Assembly (NCBI GenBank): GCA_037783545.1
Contig: JBBELK010001432.1
Coordinates: 1-64,000, forward strand
Direction: 5' to 3'
From: Henricia sp. BOLD:AAB3569
Taxonomy: Eukaryota; Echinodermata; Asteroidea; Spinulosida; Echinasteridae
Length of the DNA: 64,000 bases
The translations under genes and the position numbers were made by a program. The notes beneath the pieces were generated by a model that worked only from the letters and a program-made list of their open reading frames with translations, made no database searches and had not been told where the DNA came from. Of the stretch, positions 55,961-64,000 are shown piece by piece. Numbering within the stretch: the stretch's first letter is position 1; every line of letters begins with the position of its first letter.

Positions 55961-58099
55961 AAAAAAAAATTGATTTTGAGAAAATTTGTTGAATTTTTGC
56001 CAAATTGTCCATTTTTCTTAGAAATAAGGTTCCAGACAGGCTAAGTTTTCATTATGAGTCATTTCTAAGACATTTTTAAAAAAGGCAATTTTTGGCCAAT
56101 TTTGAGAAAAATTGATGGACTAACCTCTTGTGATTTTTTTAATTTTTGGCCAAAAATGTTATGATTTAGATTTTCCTTAAAATTGCAGGAAATGTTGCTT
56201 AGGACCCATAGATGATATTCCTTGAATTTAACATTGACTGGTCATCCAGAAAATAAAATATGAAATTTGGAAAAAAAATTGATTTTGAGAAAATTTGTTG
56301 AATTTTTGCCAAATTGTCCATTTTTCTTAGAAATAAGGTTCCAGACAGGCTAAGTTTTCATTATGAGTCATTTCTAAGACATTTTCAAAAACGTCAATTT
56401 TTGGCCAGTTTTGAGAAAAATTGATGGACTAACCCCTTGTGATTTTTTTTATTTTTGGCCAAAAATGTCATGATTTAGATTTTTTCTTAAAATTGCAGGA
56501 AATGTTGCTTAGGACCCATAGATGATATTCCTTGAATTTAACATTGACTGGTCATCCAGAAAATAAAATATGAAATTTAAAAAAAAAATTGATTTTGAGA
56601 AAATTTGTTGAATTTTTGCCAAATTGTCCATTTTTCTTAGAAATAAGGTTCCAGACAGGCTAAGTTTTCATTATGAGTCATTTCTAAGACATTTTTTTAA
56701 AAAGGCAATTTTTGGCCAATTTTGAGAAAAATTGATGGACTAACCTCTTGTGATTTTTTTAATTTTTGGCCAAAAATGTTATGATTTAGATTTTCCTTAA
56801 AATTGCAGGAAATGTTGCTTAGGACCCATAGATGATATTCCTTGAATTTAACATTGACTGGTCATCCAGAAAATAAAATATGAAATTTGGAAAAAAAATT
56901 GATTTTGAGAAAATTTGTTGAATTTTTGCCAAATTGTCCATTTTTCTTAGAAATAAGGTTCCAGACAGGCTAAGTTTTCATTATGAGTCATTTCTAAGAC
57001 ATTTTCAAAAACGTCAATTTTTGGCCAGTTTTGAGAAAAATTGATGGACTAACCCCTTGTGATTTTTTTAATTTTTGGCCAAAAATGTTATGATTTAGAT
57101 TTTCCTTAAAATTGCAGGAAATGTTGCTTAGGACCCATAGATGATATTCCTTGAATTTAACATTGACTGGTCATCCAGAAAATAAAATATGAAATTTTGA
57201 AAAAAAATTGATTTTGAGAAAATTTGTTGAATTTTTGCCAAATTGTCCATTTTTCTTAGAAATAAGGTTCCAGACAGGCTAAGTTTTCATTATGAGTCAT
57301 TTCTAAGACATTTTTAAAAAAAGGCAATTTTTGGCCAATTTTGAGAAAAATTGATGGACTAACCTCTTGTGATTTTTTAATTTTTGGCCAAAAATGTTAT
57401 GATTTAGATTTTCCTTAAAATGGCAGGAAATGTTGCTTAGGACCCATAGATGATATTCCTTGAATTTAACATTGACTGGTCATCCAGAAAATAAAATATG
57501 AAATTTGGAAAAAAAATTGATTTTGAGAAAATTTGTTGAATTTTTGCCAAATTGTCCATTTTTCTTAGAAATAAGGTTCCAGACAGGCTAAGTTTTCATT
57601 ATGAGTCATTTCTAAGACATTTTCAAAAACGTCAATTTTTGGCCAGTTTTGAGAAAAATTGATGGACTAACCCCTTGTGATTTTTTTAATTTTTGGCCAA
57701 AAATGTTATGATTTAGATTTTCCTTAAAATTGCAGGAAATGTTGCTTAGGACCCATAGATGATATTCCTTGAATTTAACATTGACTGGTCATCCAGAAAA
57801 TAAAATATGAAATTTGAAAAAAAATTGATTTTGAGAAAATTTGTTGAATTTTGCCAAATTGTCCATTTTTCTTAGAAATAAGGTTCCAGACAGGCTAAGT
57901 TTTCATTATGAGTCATTTCTAAGACATTTTCAAAAACGTCAATTTTTGGCCAGTTTTGAGAAAAATTGATGGACTAACCCCTTGTGATTTTTTTAATTTT
58001 TGGCCAAAATGTTATGATTTAGATTTTTCTTAAAATTGCAGGAAATGTTGCTTAGGACCCATAGATGATATTCCTTGAATTTAACATTGACTGGTCATC

Positions 58100-60580
58100 C
58101 AGAAAATAAAATATGAAATTTGGAAAAAAAATTGATTTTGAGAAAATTTGTTGAACTTTTGCCAAATTGTCAATTTTTCTTAGAAATAAGGTTCCAGACA
58201 GGCTAAGTTTTCATTATGAGTCATTTCTAAGACATTTTCAAAAACGTCAATTTTTGGCCAGTTTTGAGAAAAATTTATGGACTAACCCCTTGTGATTTTT
58301 TTTTATTTTTGGCCAAAAATGTTATGATTTAGATTTTCCTTAAAATTGCAGGAAATGTTGCTTAGGACCCATAGATGATATTCCTTGAATTTAACATTGA
58401 CTGGTCATCCAGAAAATAAAATATGAAATTTAAAAAAAAAATTGATTTTGAGAAAATTTCTTGAATTTTTGCCAAATTGTCCATTTTTCTTAGAAATAAG
58501 GTTCCAGACAGGCTAAGTTTTTTATTATGAGTCATTTCTAAGACATTTTTTAAAAAAGGCAATTTTTGGCCAATTTTGAGAAAAATTGATGGACTAACCT
58601 CTTGTGATTTTTTTAATTTTTGGCCAAAATGTTATGATTTAGATTTTCCTTAAAATTGCAGGAAATGTTGCTTAGGACCCATAGATGATATTCCTTGAAT
58701 TTAACATTGACTGGTCATCCAGAAAATAAAATATGAAATTTGGAAAAAAAATTGATTTTGAGAAAATTTGTTGAATTTTTGCCAAATTGTCCATTTTTCT
58801 TAGAAATAAGGTTCCAGACAGGCTAAGTTTTCATTATGAGTCATTTCTAAGACATTTTCAAAAACGTCAATTTTTGGCCAGTTTTGAGAAAAATTGATGG
58901 ACTAACCCCTTGTGATTTTTTTAATTTTTGGCCAAAAATGTTATGATTTAGATTTTCCTTAAAATTGCAGGAAATGTTGCTTAGGACCCATAGATGATAT
59001 TCCTTGAATTTAACATTGACTGGTCATCCAGAAAATAAAATATGAAATTTGGAAAAAAAATTGATTTTGAGAAAATTTGTTGAATTTTTGCCAAATTGTC
59101 CATTTTTCTTAGAAATAAGGTTCCAGACAGGCTAAGTTTTCATTATGAGTCATTTCTAAGACATTTTCAAAAACGTCAATTTTTGGCCAGTTTTGAGAAA
59201 AATTGATGGACTAACCCCTTGTGATTTTTTTAATTTTTGGCCAAAAATGTTATGATTTAGATTTTCCTTAAAATTGCAGGAAATGTTGCTTAGGACCCAT
59301 AGATGATATTCCTTGAATTTAACATTGACTGGTCATCCAGAAAATAAAATATGAAATTTGGAGAAAAAATTGATTTTGAGAAAATTTGTTGAACTTTTGC
59401 CAAATTGTCAATTTTTCTTAGAAATAAGGTTCCAGACAGGCTAAGTTTTCATTATGAGTCATTTCTAAGACATTTTCAAAAACGTCAATTTTTGGCCAGT
59501 TTTGAGAAAAATTTATGGACTAACCCCTTGTGATTTTTTTTTATTTTTGGCCAAAAATGTTATGATTTAGATTTTCCTTAAAATTGCAGGAAATGTTGCT
59601 TAGGACCCATAGATGATATTCCTTGAATTTAACATTGACTGGTCATCCAGAAAATAAAATATGAAATTTAAAAAAAAAATTGATTTTGAGAAAATTTCTT
59701 GAATTTTTGCCAAATTGTCCATTTTTCTTAGAAATAAGGTTCCAGACAGGCTAAGTTTTTTATTATGAGTCATTTCTAAGACATTTTTTAAAAAAGGCAA
59801 TTTTTGGCCAATTTTGAGAAAAATTGATGGACTAACCTCTTGTGATTTTTTTAATTTTTGGCCAAAAATGTTATGATTTAGATTTTCCTTAAAATTGCAG
59901 GAAATGTTGCTTAGGACCCATAGATGATATTCCTTGAATTTAACATTGACTGGTCATCCAGAAAATAAAATATGAAATTAAAAAAAAAATTGATTTTGAG
60001 AAAATTTGTTGAATTTTTGCCAAATTGTCCATTTTTCTTAGAAATAAGGTTCCAGACAGGCTAAGTTTTCATTATGAGTCATTTCTAAGACATTTTTTTA
60101 AAAAGGCAATTTTTGGCCAATTTTGAGAAAAATTGATGGACTAACCTCTTGTGATTTTTTTAATTTTTGGCCAAAAATGTTATGATTTAGATTTTCCTTA
60201 AAATTGCAGGAAATGTTGCTTAGGACCCATAGATGATATTCCTTGAATTTAACATTGACTGGTCATCCAGAAAATAAAATATGAAATTTGGAAAAAAAAT
60301 TGATTTTGAGAAAATTTGTTGAATTTTTGCCAAATTGTCCATTTTTCTTAGAAATAAAGTTCCAGACAGGCTAAGTTTTCATTATGAGTCATTTCTAAGA
60401 CATTTTCAAAAACGTCAATTTTTGGCCAGTTTTGAGAAAAATTGATGGACTAACCCCTTGTGATTTTTTTAATTTTTGGCCAAAAATGTTATGATTTAGA
60501 TTTTCCTTAAAATTGCAGGAAATGTTGCTTAGGACCCATAGATGATATTCCTTGAATTTAACATTGACTGGTCATCCAGA
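58100..60580 (+). repeat. Higher-order repeat, four 310-bp monomers (about 1238 bp), two copies
   Basis: TTGAACTTTTGCC, AAAAATTTATGGAC, AAATTTCTTGAATTT and AGTTTTTTATTATGAG occur in that order near 58150-58530 and again near 59390-59765, 1238 bp apart. Most of the set recurs once more at about 62780-63155, showing a third, displaced copy. Confidence 0.85.
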
Positions 60581-63500
60581 AAATAAAATATGAAATTTTG
60601 AAAAAAATTGATTTTGAGAAAATTTGTTGAATTTTTGCCAAATTGTCCATTTTTCTTAGAAATAAGGTTCCAGACAGGCTAAGTTTTCATTATGAGTCAT
60701 TTCTAAGACATTTTCAAAAACGTCAATTTTGGCCAGTTTTGAGAAAAATTGATGGACTAACCCCTTGTGATTTTTTTAATTTTTGGCCAAAATGTTATGA
60801 TTTAGATTTTTCTTAAAATTGCAGGAAATGTTGCTTAGGACCCATAGATGATATTCCTTGAATTTAACATTGACTGGTCATCCAGAAAATAAAATATGAA
60901 ATTTGGAAAAAAAAATGATTTTGAGAAAATTTGTTGAATTTTTGCCAAATTGTCCATTTTTCTTAGAAATAAGGTTCCAGACAGGCTAAGTTTTCATTAT
61001 GAGTCATTTCTAAGACATTTTCAAAAACGTCAATTTTTGGCCAGTTTGAGAAAAATTGATGACTAACCCCTTGTGATTTTTTTTATTTTTGGCCAAAAAT
61101 GTCATGATTTAGATTTTCCTTAAATTGCAGGAAATGTTGCTTAGGACCCATAGATGATATTCCTTGAATTTAACATTGACTGGTCATCCAGAAAATAAAA
61201 TATGAAATTAAAAAAAAAAATTGATTTTGAGAAAATTTGTTGAATTTTTGCCAATTGTCCATTTTTCTTAGAAATAAGGTTCCAGACAGGCTAAGTTTTC
61301 ATTATGAGTCATTTCTGAGACATTTTAAAAAACGTCAATTTTTTGCCAATTTTGAGAAAATTGATGGACTAACCCCTTGTGATTTTTTTAATTTTTGGCC
61401 AAAAATGTTATGATTTAGATTTTTCTTAAAATTGCAGGAAATGTTGCTTAGGACCCATAGATGATATTCCTTGAATTTAACATTGACTGGTCATCCAGAA
61501 AATAAAATATGAAATTTTGAAAAAAAATTGATTTTGAGAAAATTTGTTGAATTTTTGCCAAATTGTCCATTTTTCTTAGAAATAAGGTTCCAGACAGGCT
61601 AAGTTTTCATTATGAGTCATTTCTAAGACATTTTCAAAAACGTCAATTTTTGGCCAGTTTTGAGAAAAATTGATGGACTAACCCCTTGTGATTTTTTTAA
61701 TTTTGGCCAAAATGTTATGATTTAGATTTTTCTTAAAATTGCAGGAAATGTTGCTTAGGACCCATAGATGATATTCCTTGAATTTAACATTGACTGGTCA
61801 TCCAGAAAATAAAATATGAAATTTGGAAAAAAAAATGATTTGAGAAAATTTGTTGAATTTTTGCCAAATTGTCCATTTTTCTTAGAAATAAGGTTCCAGA
61901 CAGGCTAAGTTTTCATTATGAGTCATTTCTAAGACATTTCAAAAACGTCAATTTTTGGCCAGTTTTGAGAAAAATTGATGGACTAACCCCTTGTGATTTT
62001 TTTTATTTTTGGCCAAAAATGTCATGATTTAGATTTTCCTTAAAATTGCAGGAAATGTTGCTTAGGACCCATAGATGATATTCCTTGAATTTAACATTGA
62101 CTGGTCATCCAGAAAATAAAATATGAAATTTTGTTTTTAAAAATTGATTTTGAGAAAATTTGTTGAATTTTTGCCAAATTGTCAATTTTTCTTAGAAATA
62201 AGGTTCCAGACAGGCTAAGTTTTCATTATGAGTCATTTCTAAGACATTTTTTAAAAAGGCAATTTTTGGCAAATTTTGAGAAAAATTTATGGACTAACCC
62301 CTTGTGATTTTTTTTATTTTTGGCCAAAAATGTTATGATTTAGATTTTCCTTAAAATTGCAGGAAATGTTGCTTTGGACCCATACATGATATTCCTTGAA
62401 TTTAACATTGACTGGTCATCCAGAAAATAAAATATGAAATTTGGAAAAAAATTTGATTTTGAGAAAATTTGTTGAATTTTTGCCAAATTGTCAATTTTTC
62501 TTAGAAATAAGGTTCCAGACAGGCTAAGTTTTCATTATGAGTCATTTCTAAGACATTTTTTAAAAAAGGCAATTTTTGGCCAATTTTGAGAAAAATTGAT
62601 GGACTAACCTCTTGTGATTTTTTTAATTTTTGGCCAAAAATGTTATGACTTAGATTTTTCTTAAAATTGCAGGAAATGTTGCTTATGACACATAGATGAT
62701 ATTCCTTGAATTTAACATTGACTGGTCATCCAGAAAATAAAATATGAAATTTGGAAAAAAAATTGATTTTGAGAAAATTTGTTGAACTTTTGCCAAATTG
62801 TCAATTTTTCTTAGAAATAAGGTTCCAGACAGGCTAAGTTTTCATTATGAGTCATTTCTAAGACATTTTCAAAAACGTCAATTTTTGGCCAGTTTTGAGA
62901 AAAATTGATGGACTAACCCCTTGTGATTTTTTTTTATTTTTGGCCAAAAATGTTATGATTTAGATTTTCCTTAAAATTGCAGGAAATGTTGCTTAGGACC
63001 CATAGATGATATTCCTTGAATTTAACATTGACTGGTCATCCAGAAAATAAAATATGAAATTTAAAAAAAAAATTGATTTTGAGAAAATTTCTTGAATTTT
63101 TGCCAAATTGTCCATTTTTCTTAGAAATAAGGTTCCAGACAGGCTAAGTTTTTTATTATGAGTCATTTCTAAGACATTTTTTAAAAAAGGCAATTTTTGG
63201 CCAATTTTGAGAAAAATTGATGGACTAACCTCTTGTGATTTTTTTAATTTTTGGCCAAAAATGTTATGATTTAGATTTTCCTTAAAATTGCAGGAAATGT
63301 TGCTTAGGACCCATAGATGATATTCCTTGAATTTAACATTGACTGGTCATCCAGAAAATAAAATATGAAATTTGGAAAAAAAAATTGATTTTGAGAAAAT
63401 TTGTTGAATTTTTGCCAAATTGTCAATTTTTCTTAGAAATAAGGTTCCAGACAGGCTAAGTTTTCATTATGAGTCATTTCTAAGACATTTTCAAAAACGT

Positions 63501-64000
63501 CAATTTTTGGCCAGTTTTGAGAAAAATTGATGGACTAACCCCTTGTGATTTTTTTAATTTTGGCCAAAAATGTTATGATTTAGATTTTCCTTAAAATTGC
63601 AGGAAATGTTGCTTAGGACCCATAGATGATATTCCTTGAATTTAACATTGACTGGTCATCCAGAAAATAAAATATGAAATTTTGAAAAGAAAAAAAATCG
63701 ATTTTGAGAAATTTGTTGAATTTTTGCCAAATTGTCAATTTTTCTTAGAAATAAGGTTCCAGACAGGCTAAGTTTTCATTATGAGTCATTTCTAAGACAT
63801 TTTTAAAAAAAGGCAATTTTTGGCCAATTTTGAGAAAAATTGATGGACTAACCTCTTGTGATTTTTTTAATTTTTGGCCAAAAATGTTATGATTTAGATT
63901 TTCCTTAAAATTGCAGGAAATGTTGCTTAGGACCCATAGATGATATTCCTTGAATTTAACATTGACTGGTCATCCAGAAAATAAAATATGAAATTTGGAA

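Larger units (their letters stand above)
47447..64000 (-). repeat. AT-rich satellite array, monomer about 310 bp
   Basis: Tandem units are marked by CATTGACTGGTCATCCAGAA at intervals of 309-315 bp to the end of the window. Common segments are AGGTTCCAGACAGGCTAAGT, TGGACTAACCCCTTGTGATT and TTGCAGGAAATGTTGCTTAG. About 48 monomers are present beside the minisatellite blocks. Recurrent alternatives, CCCCTTGTG versus CCTCTTGTG and TTTTCAAAAACGTC versus TTTTTAAAAAAGGC, define monomer subtypes that are interleaved. The strand is set arbitrarily so that the first two copies read forward. The array continues beyond the window. Confidence 0.96.

Noticed and set aside
58362..58562. Recurring 66-codon minus-strand frame in the 310-bp satellite
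   Set aside because: Identical frames at 59600 and 62993 lie at the same place in one monomer subtype, so this is a shadow of the higher-order repeat. There is no domain or conserved start context.

Overview
The window looks like animal nuclear DNA, most likely from a marine invertebrate. The evidence is megasatellite-scale tandem arrays, a CR1/L2-type non-LTR retrotransposon with a 2A-like motif, tRNA-derived repeats, palindromic DNA transposons, and intron-like GT/AG signals. There is no bacterial gene organisation. The species cannot be fixed from the sequence. 2A-bearing CR1-type LINEs are known from sea urchin, amphioxus, acorn worm, molluscs and cnidarians, so one of those lineages is a reasonable guess.

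Layout. (1) 1-21085: 71 head-to-tail copies of a 297-bp satellite. They are nearly identical on the left, show higher-order blocks at about 13-17.4 kb, and decay at the right edge. (2) 21086-24099: a transition zone with short tandem motifs, duplicated blocks, a small inverted-repeat transposon, and a 1-kb foldback element with a 9-bp target duplication. (3) 24143-28509: a near-complete LINE, the only convincing protein-coding sequence. It carries, in order, a signal-like N-terminus, a 2A-like motif, a PHD finger, an AP endonuclease broken by one frameshift, and a reverse transcriptase, and it ends in an AAT-type microsatellite tail. (4) 28781-29849: a second foldback element with a 9-bp duplication. 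Its left arm is interrupted by a third element, also with a 9-bp duplication, whose interior is a CCGGAAAACA minisatellite. (5) 29850-47446: an island of tRNA-derived repeats, minisatellites, a 1.6-kb palindrome, a TTA-flanked MITE and a few exon-like segments. Its right part is a direct tandem duplication (35198-42237 / 42238-46977), nearly identical except for a 2.3-kb deletion in the second copy. (6) 47447-64000: an AT-rich satellite of about 310 bp. It has an orientation switch near its left end, four-monomer higher-order repeats, and two blocks of an 18-bp minisatellite embedded in it.

Apart from the LINE, I see no complete gene. Long open frames inside the satellites arise because 297 and 18 are multiples of three and the copies are homogeneous. 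The most interesting biology is the 2A LINE, the set of 9-bp-duplicating foldback elements (one of which preserves its own empty site in the opposite arm), and multi-scale satellite evolution, including a diverged relative of the right-hand satellite inside the neighbouring island. Assembly artefacts (haplotype duplication, unpolished indels) are realistic alternatives for some observations and are flagged.
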